From contig NZ_JXJT01000017.1 of assembly GCF_002441885.1 (NCBI RefSeq), positions 212 to 45,111 of the forward strand: 44,900 nt of DNA, written 5' to 3'. Below are positions 17,107-26,400 of the stretch, one piece after another (position 1 is the stretch's first letter; each line of letters begins with the position of its first letter). Source of the DNA: Pseudolactococcus chungangensis CAU 28 = DSM 22330. GTDB lineage: Bacteria; Bacillota; Bacilli; Lactobacillales; Streptococcaceae. The notes under the pieces are model-generated. The model worked only from the letters and a program-made list of their open reading frames with translations. It ran no database searches and had not been told where the DNA came from. Position numbers and translations under genes: made by a program.

Positions 17107-17283
17107 ATGCTATATGGAAAAAAAGACCAATCGAAACACTCCCTTTGTTTACAACTAATTTTGGGGTCAAGCGCATCAGAGCGTGATATTCTAAAATACA
17201 GATCAGGGACTAATCCGATTGAACCTCGGATTGCTTATCAGCTGATTAAGGATGAGTTGATTGATGAAGGGAGCATAGGATGA
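17107..17283 (+). pseudogene. Truncated GadB N-terminal fragment (duplicate)
   Basis: A 58-codon ORF whose first 55 residues match the N-terminus of the full GadB encoded at 17831 at 40 positions, from MLYGKKDQ through IEPRIAYQL to DEG, then stops after three unrelated residues. In GadB this region forms the N-terminal arm, without PLP-binding or catalytic residues, so the product cannot be a decarboxylase. The ORF keeps a strong SD (GGAGG, 5 nt before ATG 17107; the ATG at 17095 overlaps that SD region). Its TGA overlaps the next ATG (ATGA). It may be a remnant, or a kept leader ORF that couples translation of the gene behind it. Confidence 0.8.
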
Positions 17284-17822
17284 AAATCGGTTTTGCAGTT
17301 GCGAGTTCTTTATCCGACAAACGTGAAATGTTATTTAATATCATTCAAGATGTTGCAATTGCACATGATCACACTGCTATTGCGTTGACAATGACAGAGC
17401 AAACAGTAGATTATATTGATGTTGCTATAAGATGTGGTTATGCTTTAAATGAAAAAGAAGTTGATTTTATTTTGACGGGTTGCAGCTCAGGTTTAGGTAT
17501 GCAACTTGCTTGTAACTATGTGCCTAATCTCATTTGTGGCTATGGCACAAGTGAAATAGAGGCTAACTTATTTGCAAGTATTAATCAAGGCAATGCTTTT
17601 TCTTACCCTTTTTCTCTAAACTGGGGTTGGGCATCAGAGGAAAAATATCGCTTTGTACTACATGCGCTTTTTAAGGGATTGAATGATTTGCCCTATCCAA
17701 AAGTGCCAAAAGAAGAAGTACAAAGAAAAATCGCAGCAACTGAAAAACTAAAAGATTTGAAAAAAACAGCACAAATTGATTTTGAAGCGTTTGCTGAAGT
17801 CTATCAAAATATAAGAAATTGA
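17280..17822 (+). CDS. RpiB/LacA/LacB-like sugar-phosphate isomerase family protein, role unknown
   Basis: 180 residues resembling the RpiB/LacAB fold in its middle: VDFILTGCSSGLGMQLACN (62-80) corresponds to the CGTGIGM..AAN active-site loop, with Cys68 at the place of the catalytic cysteine. The N-terminal GSDHAG motif of true RpiB is replaced by AVASSLSDKRE, and the C-terminal part (LFASINQGNAFSYPFSLNWG) is not like the standard enzymes. It may act on another sugar phosphate or have lost isomerase activity. Placed between two copies of the GadB N-terminus, with an ATGA overlap upstream and 8 bp to gadB downstream, it looks cotranscribed with gadB, an unexpected association. Confidence 0.6.
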   Translation: MKIGFAVASSLSDKREMLFNIIQDVAIAHDHTAIALTMTEQTVDYIDVAIRCGYALNEKEVDFILTGCSSGLGMQLACNYVPNLICGYGTSEIEANLFASINQGNAFSYPFSLNWGWASEEKYRFVLHALFKGLNDLPYPKVPKEEVQRKIAATEKLKDLKKTAQIDFEAFAEVYQNIRN

Positions 17823-17830
17823 GGTAAGGT

Positions 17831-19234
17831 ATGTTATACGGAAAAAAAGATCAAACCAAAAACTCTACCTATTTGCAACCGATTTTCGGATCAACCGCAT
17901 CAGATCGTGATGTTCCTAAGTACAAATTAGGCACACACCCGATTGAACCACGAATTGCTTATCAATTGGTTAAAGATGAGCTTTTAGATGAAGGTGCAGC
18001 ACGACAAAATTTAGCGACTTTTTGTCAAACTTATATGGAACCTGAAGCGACCAAGCTCATGGGTGAGACCTTGGAGAAAAATGCCATTGATAAAAGTGAA
18101 TACCCCCGAACAGCAGAACTTGAAAACCGTTGCGTCAACATGATTGCAGACCTCTGGCATGCGCCTGAGCAAGAAACTTATATGGGCACCTCAACTGTAG
18201 GTAGCTCGGAAGCATGCATGCTGGGTGGCATGGCCATGAAGTTTCGCTGGCGAGCACGCGCTAAAGCAGCAGGTATTGATATCTTAGGTAAACGACCTAA
18301 CCTGGTCATTTCTTCTGGTTATCAAGTTTGCTGGGAAAAGTTTGCCGTTTATTTCGACGTTGAGCTGCGTGAAGTACCGATGACAGCTGACAACATGAGC
18401 CTCGACATTTCTAATATTACTAGCTACTTTGATGATTATACAATTGGCGTCGTAGGTATTCTTGGCATCACCTATACTGGCTGCTATGACGACATCGCAG
18501 GCCTAGATGCTATAATAAACGACTACAATAGAAACGTAAAAATCAGCATCCCGATTCATGTCGATGCCGCATCTGGTGGCATGTATACCCCTTTCATGTC
18601 ACCAGAGCTCAAGTGGGATTTCCAGCTCGATAATGTCGTTTCGATTAATACGTCAGGTCATAAGTATGGGCTTGTCTATCCAGGCATCGGTTGGGTAGTT
18701 TGGCGCGATAAAACATATTTACCTGAGGAATTGATTTTCAGCGTGTCCTACTTGGGAGGTGATATGCCGACCATGGCAATTAATTTTTCTCGGAGTGCCA
18801 GCCCAATCATCGGACAATTCTATAATTTCATGCGCTTTGGTTTCAACGGATATCAAGCCATTCATCAACGTACGCATGATGTTGCCCGTTTCTTAGCAAA
18901 GACTGTCGCATCTACCGGTCGGTTCACTCTTTACAATTCAGGCGAGCAGCTACCGATTGTTTGCTACAAGTTAAAAGATGAATCTGAGCAAGAATGGACC
19001 TTATACGAATTAGCGGATATGTTACAGATGAGAGGGTGGCAAGTCCCAGCTTATCCGCTGCCAGAGCATTTAACTGATATAGTGGTTCAACGCTACGTTG
19101 TGCGTGCTGATTTAAGCATGAATGTAGCAGAAGAATTTGCGGAAGATTTCAAATGGGCTATTGCCAAATTAGATCATTCACGATTTTTGAGACAAAAAGA
19201 TAAGGACAAGGGCGTACAGGGGTTCACACACTAA
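17831..19234 (+). CDS. gadB: Glutamate decarboxylase
   Basis: PLP enzyme converting glutamate to GABA and CO2 while consuming a proton, giving acid resistance. 467 residues, full length. The PLP-binding lysine is Lys278 in SINTSGHKYGLVYPG; the conserved HVDAASGG and STVGSSEACMLGG segments are present. The C-terminus (KDKGVQGFTH) is of the GAD type. SD GAGGTAAGG lies directly before the ATG. The antiporter gene gadC, adjacent in Lactococcus lactis, is not here, so glutamate/GABA exchange must be provided elsewhere if the system is functional. Terminator follows at 19266. Confidence 0.96.
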   Translation: MLYGKKDQTKNSTYLQPIFGSTASDRDVPKYKLGTHPIEPRIAYQLVKDELLDEGAARQNLATFCQTYMEPEATKLMGETLEKNAIDKSEYPRTAELENRCVNMIADLWHAPEQETYMGTSTVGSSEACMLGGMAMKFRWRARAKAAGIDILGKRPNLVISSGYQVCWEKFAVYFDVELREVPMTADNMSLDISNITSYFDDYTIGVVGILGITYTGCYDDIAGLDAIINDYNRNVKISIPIHVDAASGGMYTPFMSPELKWDFQLDNVVSINTSGHKYGLVYPGIGWVVWRDKTYLPEELIFSVSYLGGDMPTMAINFSRSASPIIGQFYNFMRFGFNGYQAIHQRTHDVARFLAKTVASTGRFTLYNSGEQLPIVCYKLKDESEQEWTLYELADMLQMRGWQVPAYPLPEHLTDIVVQRYVVRADLSMNVAEEFAEDFKWAIAKLDHSRFLRQKDKDKGVQGFTH

Positions 19235-19265
19235 AATATTGAGACAATCAATTCTGAGTAAAATA

Positions 19266-19296
19266 AAAAAGCTGCTAATCATGAGCAGCTTTTTAT
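19266..19296. terminator. Bidirectional terminator between gadB and the DUF1827 gene
   Basis: AAAAAGCTGCT and AGCAGCTTTTT form an 11-bp perfect stem with a 7-nt loop. The A and T arms allow termination of both convergent transcripts. Confidence 0.85.
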
Positions 19297-19598
19297 TTTG
19301 TGATAATCGGATAGGAAATTTCCAATAGTCGTGGTTCGTCAATGATTGAAACCAAATCGTGATCAATAATCGACTGATCAAGTCTTTTTTTGAGGAAAAA
19401 CTTTTGAATATCTTCACGTTCATCAGGTCGAATTGCACGGTGTTTATTCGTTACGATGAGTTCATAATGCTTGGGAGCCCTTGTAAAGATAACAGTCGTG
19501 TTGCCGGCAGAGTAAACCTCAACCGTCAAAGCATCGGTGTTTCTAAGTTGCTCTCGTACAAGATCAGGGTAGTTGTTAGTGACATTGATGATTTTCAT
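19293..19598 (-). CDS. DUF1827 family protein, function unknown
   Basis: 101 residues, acidic/basic mixed, no membrane segment. The N-terminal pattern MKIINVTNNYPDLVREQL and VEVYSAGNTTVIFTRAP agrees with DUF1827, a small family of Lactobacillales with no assigned role. An SD (GGAG, read on the - strand) precedes the ATG. The stop lies at the edge of the shared terminator with gadB. It is divergent from coaE. Confidence 0.8.
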   Translation of the reverse strand: MKIINVTNNYPDLVREQLRNTDALTVEVYSAGNTTVIFTRAPKHYELIVTNKHRAIRPDEREDIQKFFLKKRLDQSIIDHDLVSIIDEPRLLEISYPIITK

Positions 19599-19673
19599 AG
19601 CTTTCCTCCATATTGTTCTTCAATTACATTATAGCACTTTTAGTTTGAAAATTAAAAATATAGGAATAAAAAA

Positions 19674-19682
19674 TGTTATAAT
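19674..19682 (+). promoter_or_regulatory. Extended -10 promoter, predicted leaderless coaE mRNA
   Basis: TGTTATAAT ends 6 nt before the coaE ATG and no SD is present. Confidence 0.65.
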
Positions 19683-19688
19683 AGTAAC

Positions 19689-20267
19689 ATGAAAAAAGTA
19701 ATCGGGATAACAGGTGGCATAGCTACCGGCAAGTCGGTTGTTACCTCATATTTGCGGGCACATGGTTATGAGGTGATTGATGCGGATGCTGTTGTAAGAG
19801 AGTTACAAGAAGTAGGCGGAGCCTTATATATTGCCATTCGTGACACGTTTGGAGAGGCTTATTTTTTGGAAAATGGTGATTTGGATCGTGCCAAGTTTGG
19901 CGCTTTGATATTCTCTGATTCACAAGCGCGTGCTAAATTATCAACTGTACAGGATGAGATTATTCGTACAGAACTTTTCAAACGTTGTGCGAGCAGTCAG
20001 TCTGATCTCGTTTTTATGGATATTCCACTGTTATTTGAAAAAGCATATACAGGATTTGATGAGATTTGGCTTGTCTATGCACCCCAAAATGTCCAACTTA
20101 AACGCCTCATGGAACGGAATGATTTGTCTGAATCAGAGGCTCTGTTACGCATCAAAGCACAAATGCCCATTGATGAGAAACGTAGTTTAGCGACCCGAGT
20201 TATCGAAAATTATGATACAATAGAGGTACTGGAAAATCAATTAGCAAGTTTAATAAGCGAGATCTAG
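19689..20267 (+). CDS. coaE: Dephospho-CoA kinase
   Basis: Last step of coenzyme A synthesis: phosphorylation of the 3'-OH of dephospho-CoA by ATP. 192 residues, normal length. P-loop GITGGIATGKSVV (Lys15), then VIDADAVVRELQ, and the lid/CoA-binding region MDIPLLFEKAYTGFDE. It has its own promoter and ends in a terminator, so it appears monocistronic. The transcript is predicted to start at the AUG. Confidence 0.95.
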   Translation: MKKVIGITGGIATGKSVVTSYLRAHGYEVIDADAVVRELQEVGGALYIAIRDTFGEAYFLENGDLDRAKFGALIFSDSQARAKLSTVQDEIIRTELFKRCASSQSDLVFMDIPLLFEKAYTGFDEIWLVYAPQNVQLKRLMERNDLSESEALLRIKAQMPIDEKRSLATRVIENYDTIEVLENQLASLISEI

Positions 20268-20299
20268 CGGGTACTGTCAACTGACGGTGTTCGTTTTTT
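20268..20299 (+). terminator. Terminator of coaE
   Basis: CGGGTACTGTC pairs with GACGGTGTTCG (11 bp including G-U pairs, 4-nt loop), followed by six T. Confidence 0.75.
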
Positions 20300-20407
20300 G
20301 CAGCGCTTTGAACTTGGAAAAATTATCACTTTTGAGATAATCATATCATAATATATTTGAGTTGATACATCAATTTCAATTAACATCAACTTTAGAAGGA
20401 AGTAAAG

Positions 20408-21616
20408 ATTATAAAAATCAATTGGAAACGGAATTTATTCATTGCATGGTTAGGAACGTTTTTCACGGCGGCGAGTATTTCACTCGTCATGCCGTTTATG
20501 CCTTTATATGTAGAAAAATTAGGCGCAAGAGGCAGTGATGTTGCCATATTTGCAGGACTTTCGGTAGCAGTAAGTGCCTTGGCGAGTGGACTTGTTGCCC
20601 CAATATGGGGACGACTGGCTGATCAACGCGGTCGACGCGTGATGATGGTGCGAGCATCTGTTGTGATGACCTTCACCATGGGTGCCTTGGCTTTTGTACC
20701 AAACGTTTGGTGGCTCTTAGTCATGCGATTGTTGAATGGTTTATTTGCAGGGTACATCCCAAATTCGACAGCCTTGATTGCCAGCCAAGTACCCAGAGAA
20801 AAAAGCGGCTATGCCCTAGGTACCTTATCCACGGGTATGGTTGCGGGTGTCCTAATCGGTCCTTCTATCGGTGGCTTTTTAGCCCAAGCAGTAGGCATGG
20901 AAAATGTTTTCTTGATCACAGGTGCTGTCTTATTACTTGTCACCTTGTTGACTATCTTTTTAGTAAAGGAAGATTTTATACCCGTTGAAAAACATGATTT
21001 GTTGCCGACAAAAGAAGTTTTTGCCCGTGTAAGTAATCGCCAAATTTTACTTGGCTTATTCATCACCAGTTTTATCTTACAACTGACGGTGCAATCTGTT
21101 GCACCTATCCTAACACTATATATTCGAGAGCTTAATGGTCACTCTGGTAATGTGATGATGATTTCAGGATTCATCGTGTCTTCAGTTGGCTTATCAGCCA
21201 TGATGTCATCTGGATTCTTGGGTAGAATCGGTGATAGAATTGGTAGCCATCGTTTGATCATCATTGGCTTGATTTATAGCTTTTTGATTTATCTGCCAAT
21301 GGCATTTGTTAAGACACCATTGCAACTCGGTATTTTACGTTTCATGCTAGGATTTGGCTCAGGTGCTTTGATGCCATCAGTTAATTCCTTACTTTCAAAA
21401 ATTACACCACCAGAAGGTATCTCAAGAATTTTTAGTTTTAACCAAATGTTTACAAACTTTGGTCAAGTAGCTGGTCCGCTTTTAGGAAGTGCTGTTGCAG
21501 GCTATATCAGTTACCGCGCTGTTTTCTTGACGACGAGCTGTTTTGTTTTATTTAACCTGATCTGGTCGCTATTCAATTTTAGAAAATTACTAGGGGTAAG
21601 AGACATTGCGAGTTAA
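20408..21616 (+). CDS. pmrA: PmrA-type MFS multidrug exporter with apparent AUU start
   Basis: A 12-TM major facilitator protein of the PmrA/NorA drug-exporter group, about 402 residues. Motif A appears in both halves ([14 protein letters not shown] and [13 protein letters not shown]). The first ATG (20489) would remove most of TM1, yet the frame is open upstream to a stop at 20393 and encodes [15 protein letters not shown], as expected for the PmrA N-terminus. No ATG, GTG, TTG or CTG exists in that stretch. SD AGAAGGA ends 7 nt before ATT 20408 and 10 nt before ATA 20411, so AUU is the best start, AUA second. A sequencing error of ATG to ATT is the alternative. Overlaps rpmG by 11 bp. Confidence 0.85.
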   Translation: MIKINWKRNLFIAWLGTFFTAASISLVMPFMPLYVEKLGARGSDVAIFAGLSVAVSALASGLVAPIWGRLADQRGRRVMMVRASVVMTFTMGALAFVPNVWWLLVMRLLNGLFAGYIPNSTALIASQVPREKSGYALGTLSTGMVAGVLIGPSIGGFLAQAVGMENVFLITGAVLLLVTLLTIFLVKEDFIPVEKHDLLPTKEVFARVSNRQILLGLFITSFILQLTVQSVAPILTLYIRELNGHSGNVMMISGFIVSSVGLSAMMSSGFLGRIGDRIGSHRLIIIGLIYSFLIYLPMAFVKTPLQLGILRFMLGFGSGALMPSVNSLLSKITPPEGISRIFSFNQMFTNFGQVAGPLLGSAVAGYISYRAVFLTTSCFVLFNLIWSLFNFRKLLGVRDIAS

Positions 21617-21752
21617 AATCAACCTCAAATGTACGAAATGTGGTCAGCAAAATTATATTTCATCCAAAAATAAAGCGACACATCCAGATAAAGTTCAGGT
21701 ATTAAAATATTGTCCAAAAGATCGTAAAGTAATCATGCATATCGAAACCTGA
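21606..21752 (+). CDS. rpmG: 50S ribosomal protein L33
   Basis: 48 residues beginning at TTG 21606 ([17 protein letters not shown]), with AGGGG about 9 nt upstream. The CxxC pair and the later KYCPKDRK fit a typical L33 of Firmicutes. It lies within the end of the pmrA-like gene, so it is probably cotranscribed with it and translated from its own SD. Too short for most automatic ORF listings. Many Firmicutes carry more than one rpmG; whether this is the only copy cannot be judged. Confidence 0.9.
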   Translation: MRVKINLKCTKCGQQNYISSKNKATHPDKVQVLKYCPKDRKVIMHIET

Positions 21753-21812
21753 ACGATATGACAAAATAAGTTTAAAAATCAGTTCGTGAAGAGGTATAAA
21801 CCGAACATTAAT

Positions 21813-21852
21813 AGAAAGTTGTTAGAAAATTTCAACTACTTTCTTTTTTTTA
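21813..21852 (+). terminator. Terminator of pmrA-rpmG
   Basis: AGAAAGT pairs with ACTTTCT, with a further GTT/AAC pairing inside after one mismatch, followed by a run of eight T. Confidence 0.75.
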
Positions 21853-21862
21853 TTTAAAAAAA

Positions 21863-22047
21863 TGATATAATGTATCTTAATCACTGTAAATAATAGTCAA
21901 CTGACAATGAAGCCATCTCATCTTGAAGATGATTTACTTTCATGTTTTGGTTAGTAGCTATTACTAAGCACTGCCTAGTAGTTATTCAAGATGACTGCTA
22001 GACTCTGCCTAATTAAAGGATAACAGTTGAGTGAATAACTCAATAAT
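21863..22047 (+). promoter_or_regulatory. ftsW promoter and long structured leader
   Basis: Extended -10 TGATATAAT (21863-21871) should start a leader of about 170 nt. It contains hairpin 1 (TCATCT-TGA-AGATGA, 21918-21932), hairpin 2 (TTAGTA-GCTAT-TACTAA, 21951-21967) and hairpin 3 (CTAGTAG / CTGCTAG, 21975-22001). The 13-nt loop of hairpin 3 carries TTCAAGATGA, exactly complementary over 10 nt to TCATCTTGAA (21918-21927) in hairpin 1, so the two states exclude each other or form a pseudoknot. A 15-codon ORF (21907-21954, MKPSHLEDDLLSCFG) covers hairpin 1. SD AAAGGA (22015-22020) lies 27 nt before the ATG, with a 6-bp hairpin in between. Confidence 0.55.
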
Positions 22048-23313
22048 ATGACTATGAAAGAACTCAAAAAAAGACACTTTTTAAATTACTCAATACTTAT
22101 CCCCTATTTGATTTTATCGGTGCTAGGCCTGATTATGGTTTTCTCAGCTACTGTTCCTCATCAAATAGAGCTTGGTTTACCACCTTATCAGCTCTTTCGA
22201 AATCAGACCATTTTCTTTGCCTTTTCATTAATCATGATTGTGGTCATTTACCGCATCAAGGTTGATAAATTGAGAAGTCGTAATTGGTTTGGGATTTTAA
22301 TTCCTGTCATGCTTGTCTTGCTATTTATTGCTAGATTTTTGGTGCCAACAGTAAATGGCGCACATGGTTGGATTATTATCCCTGGTATCGGGAGTATCCA
22401 GCCGGCAGAATACTTAAAATTTGTATCTGTCTGGTTTCTATCTGCTACCTTTGCTAGTAAACAAGAAAAAATTCAGACCTATGACATCAATGCCCTTTTT
22501 GATAGAAATCAATTCTGGGTTAACTTCCTCAGTGGTTGGCGATTTTGGCTGTTGGTAATGATTGGTGCTGTTGTCATTATGCCAGATATGGGGAATGCCT
22601 TACTTATTATGATTCCGTCAGCTGCGGTTATTATGGCTAGCGGTATTTCATATCGTTGGGGGACTGGTTTTCTGAAGATTTTTGGTTCCTTGACCCTTGC
22701 TATTTTAGCTCTACTCAAAATTACGGGTGGTAATATCATTCCAAGTTTCTTTGGCTCAATTGCCTATGTGAACAAGCGATTCATCGCCTTTGCCAATCCA
22801 TTTCAGGATACAGGCGATTCAGGACACCAACTCATTAACGGTTATTATGCGATTTCAAATGGTGGTTGGTTCGGTCGTGGCTTAGGTAATTCAATTGAGA
22901 AGAAAGGGTATTTACCAGAGGCGCATACTGACTTCATCTTTGCGATTGTGATTGAGGAGTTAGGCTTGATTGGTGGGATTATTATCCTAGGGATCATTTT
23001 CTTCTTGATCATGCGTATTTTTATTGTCGGTATTCGAGCTAAGAACCCATTTAATAGTATGCTATCAATTGGTGTAGGAACCATTCTCTTTTCACAGGTT
23101 TTGGTTAATATCGGCGGCATTTCAGGTTTGATTCCCTCTACTGGGGTGACCTTCCCCTTCCTGAGTCAGGGTGGGAATTCGCTGCTAACCCTATCCGTTG
23201 GAATAGGCTTTATACTCAATATTTCCGCAGATGAAAAACGGCGAGAGCTAGCGGAAATGACTGCTAAATACGATTTTTCTGAGCTCTCGCCAAACGCTTT
23301 GCGTGATAATTAA
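22048..23313 (+). CDS. ftsW: FtsW/RodA/SpoVE-family peptidoglycan glycosyltransferase
   Basis: SEDS-family polymerase of septal peptidoglycan, 421 residues with about ten membrane helices. Family signatures: VLGLIMVFSATVP in TM1, GAVVIMPDMGNALLI, GGWFGRGLGNSIEKKGYLPE in the large external loop, DFIFAIVIEELGLIGG, and GLIPSTGVTFPFLSQGGNS near the end. Assigned FtsW rather than RodA by the N-terminus and the association with pyruvate carboxylase, as in Lactococcus. Initiation context is unusual: the SD is 27 nt upstream across a small hairpin or a 3-codon TTG mini-ORF. Confidence 0.9.
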   Translation: MTMKELKKRHFLNYSILIPYLILSVLGLIMVFSATVPHQIELGLPPYQLFRNQTIFFAFSLIMIVVIYRIKVDKLRSRNWFGILIPVMLVLLFIARFLVPTVNGAHGWIIIPGIGSIQPAEYLKFVSVWFLSATFASKQEKIQTYDINALFDRNQFWVNFLSGWRFWLLVMIGAVVIMPDMGNALLIMIPSAAVIMASGISYRWGTGFLKIFGSLTLAILALLKITGGNIIPSFFGSIAYVNKRFIAFANPFQDTGDSGHQLINGYYAISNGGWFGRGLGNSIEKKGYLPEAHTDFIFAIVIEELGLIGGIIILGIIFFLIMRIFIVGIRAKNPFNSMLSIGVGTILFSQVLVNIGGISGLIPSTGVTFPFLSQGGNSLLTLSVGIGFILNISADEKRRELAEMTAKYDFSELSPNALRDN

Positions 23314-23431
23314 TCATGCAAGTGCCCATTCCAGGTATTTTTGAATTTTAATGCGACAACTTTTCTAGACCGTGAACTCACAGTCTTTAAAGATAACTTT
23401 TGTTTCTGTAAAAAATTGAAAGGTTTTATAT

Positions 23432-26400
23432 ATGAAAAAACTACTAGTTGCTAACCGTGGCGAAATTGCTATCCGTGTCTTCCGTGCTTGTAACGAGTTG
23501 GGTATCTCAACCGTAGCGATTTATGCAAAAGAAGATGAGTATTCTGTTCACCGTTTTAAAGCCGATGAAGCTTACCAAGTAGGTACTGGCAAGAAACCGA
23601 TTGATGCTTACCTTGATATTGATGATATCGTGCGTATTGCACTTGAATCTGGTGCTGAGGCTGTCCACCCAGGCTATGGTCTGTTATCAGAAAACATTGA
23701 CTTCGCGCGTAAGGTTGAAGCAGCTGGTTTGATTTTTGTTGGACCAACTTTGCATCATCTAGATATTTTTGGTGATAAAATCAAGGCCAAAGAGGCTTCT
23801 ATTGCAGCTGGTGTTGGCTCTATTCCAGGAACTGAAGGTCCAGTAGACTTAGAAGGTGCTCTCGAATTTGGTCGCACTTTTGGCTATCCAGTCATGATTA
23901 AAGCTGCCCTTGGTGGTGGCGGTCGTGGGATGCGTGTTGCGCATAATGAATCTGAGGCGCGTGACGGTTATGCACGTGCTGCATCAGAAGCTAAATCAGC
24001 TTTTGGTTCTGATGAAATTTATGTCGAAAAATATATTACTAATCCGAAACATATCGAAGTTCAAATCCTTGGTGATGCTCATGGTAATGTGGTGCATTTA
24101 TATGAACGTGACTGTTCTGTTCAACGTCGGAATCAAAAGGTAATTGAAGTTGCACCGAGCGTTGGTATGGCTGATGACTTGCGTCAACGTATTTGTGATG
24201 CAGCAGTTAAACTCTGCCAACATGTGGGGTATGTTAATGCCGGAACTGTTGAATTTTTGGTGAAGGACAACGAATTTTATTTCATCGAAGTAAATCCACG
24301 TGTTCAGGTTGAGCACACGATTACAGAGGTTGTCACAGGTATTGACATCGTACAAGCTCAGATTTTAATCTCTGAAGGTGCTGACCTTCATAAAGATGTG
24401 AAGATTCCTGAACAAGATAAAATACCATTAATAGGTTCTGCTATTCAATGTCGGATTACGACGGAAGATCCTGAAAATAATTTCCTACCTGATACAGGTA
24501 AAATTGATACGTATCGCTCACCAGGTGGTTTTGGTGTCCGTCTTGATGTCGGAAATGCCTATTCTGGTTATGAAGTAACACCATACTTTGATAGCTTACT
24601 TGTTAAAGTGATTACGAATGCGACTGATTTCAAGGAAGCAGTTCGTAAGATGGACCGCTGTCTACGAGAATTCCGAATCCGTGGTGTTAAAACGAATATC
24701 CCATTCTTGAGAAATGTCCTGAATCACCCAGAATTTATTTCGGGAGATGCCAAGACGACCTTTATTGATAGTACACCGGAACTCTTTAATTTACCACGTT
24801 TGAGAGACCGTGGTAACAAGACGATGAAATACATCGCTAATATCACAGTCAATGGTTTCCCTGGGATTGATCAGAAGGTTAAGCCATATTTCGATGAAAC
24901 ACGCTATCCAAAAGTGAAGAAAATCGATACGTTGACGACTAAGAATATCCTAGATACGCAAGGTGCTAGTGCCGTTGTTGATTTTGTCAAATCTCGTAAG
25001 GAAGTGCTGTTGACGGATACAACTTTCCGAGATGCCCATCAAAGTCTTTTGGCAACTCGTGTGCGCTTACAAGATATGAAACAAGTCGCATCAGCAGTGG
25101 ATCAAGGCTTACCAAATCTATTTTCTGCTGAGATGTGGGGTGGGGCAACCTTTGATGTGGCTTATCGTTTTCTGAATGAAAGTCCATGGTATCGTCTGCG
25201 TCAACTTCGCAAATTAATGCCAAATACCATGTTCCAAATGCTCTTTCGTGGGTCAAATGCGGTCGGTTACCAAAATTATCCGGATAATGTTATTCAGGAG
25301 TTTATTAGGATTGCGGCGCAAGAAGGAATTGATGTTTTTCGTGTCTTTGATTCGCTTAACTGGTTACCTCAGATGGAAAAATCAATTCAGGCTGTTCGTG
25401 ATACGGGTAAAATTGTTGAAGCGACTATGTGTTATACGGGTGACATTTTAGACAATAATCGTCAAAAATATAACATCAAATACTACAAAGATTTAGCTAA
25501 AGAGCTTGAGGCGACGGGTGCACATATTTTAGCTATCAAAGATATGGCGGGGATTCTTAAACCGCAAGCGGCTTATCGTTTGATTTCAGAATTGAAAGAA
25601 ACGGTTGATATTCCGTTGCATTTGCATACGCATGATACTTCCGGTAATGGGATCATTACTTGTTCTGCAGCGGTAACGGCAGGTGCTGATATTGTCGATG
25701 TGGCGACTGCAGCCATGTCATCAGGAACGAGCCAACCAAGTATGTCATCGCTTTATTATGCTTTGGAAAATGGCAAACGGGCACCTGAATTGGATATTGA
25801 TAATGCGACACAAATCAACCATTATTGGGAAGATGTTCGTAAATTCTATGCGCCATTCGAAAAAGGTTTAACAAGTCCGCAAACAGAAGTTTACTCGCAT
25901 GAAATGCCTGGTGGTCAATATACTAACCTCCAATCACAAGCAACGGCTGTTGGTTTGGGCTTACGCTTCGACGAAGTGAAGGCGATGTATCATACGGTTA
26001 ATATGATGTTTGGTGATATTATCAAGGTGACACCTTCTTCTAAAGTTGTTGGCGATATGGCACTCTTCATGGTGCAAAATGACCTCACTGAGGAAGATAT
26101 CTACGAAAAAGGTGACACGCTCAGTTTCCCTGAGTCGGTGATTAGCTTCTTCGCAGGTGATTTAGGTCAACCTGTTGGTGGTTTCCCAGAAAAATTACAG
26201 AAAATTATTCTAAAGGATAAACCTTTTATCACAGATCGTCCTGGTTTGCACGCAGCACCGGTTAATTTTGATGATGTGGTTCCTGAGTTGACTGAGAAGT
26301 TAGGCTATGAACCTGGTCAGCATGAGGTCTTGAGTTATATTCTTTATCCGCAAGTCTTTCTTGATTACCAAAAAATGCAAAATGAATTTGGTAGTGTGAC

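Noticed and set aside
19359-19634. 91-codon + strand ORF opposite the DUF1827 gene
   Set aside because: Antisense shadow; the - strand ORF has an SD and family match, this one has neither.
20489-21616. PmrA-like protein starting at ATG 20489
   Set aside because: This would delete most of the first membrane helix, lacks an SD at the right place, and ignores homologous coding sequence upstream.
23316-23351. 11-codon leader peptide before pycA
   Set aside because: No SD, no regulatory residue pattern and no terminator/antiterminator structure attached.
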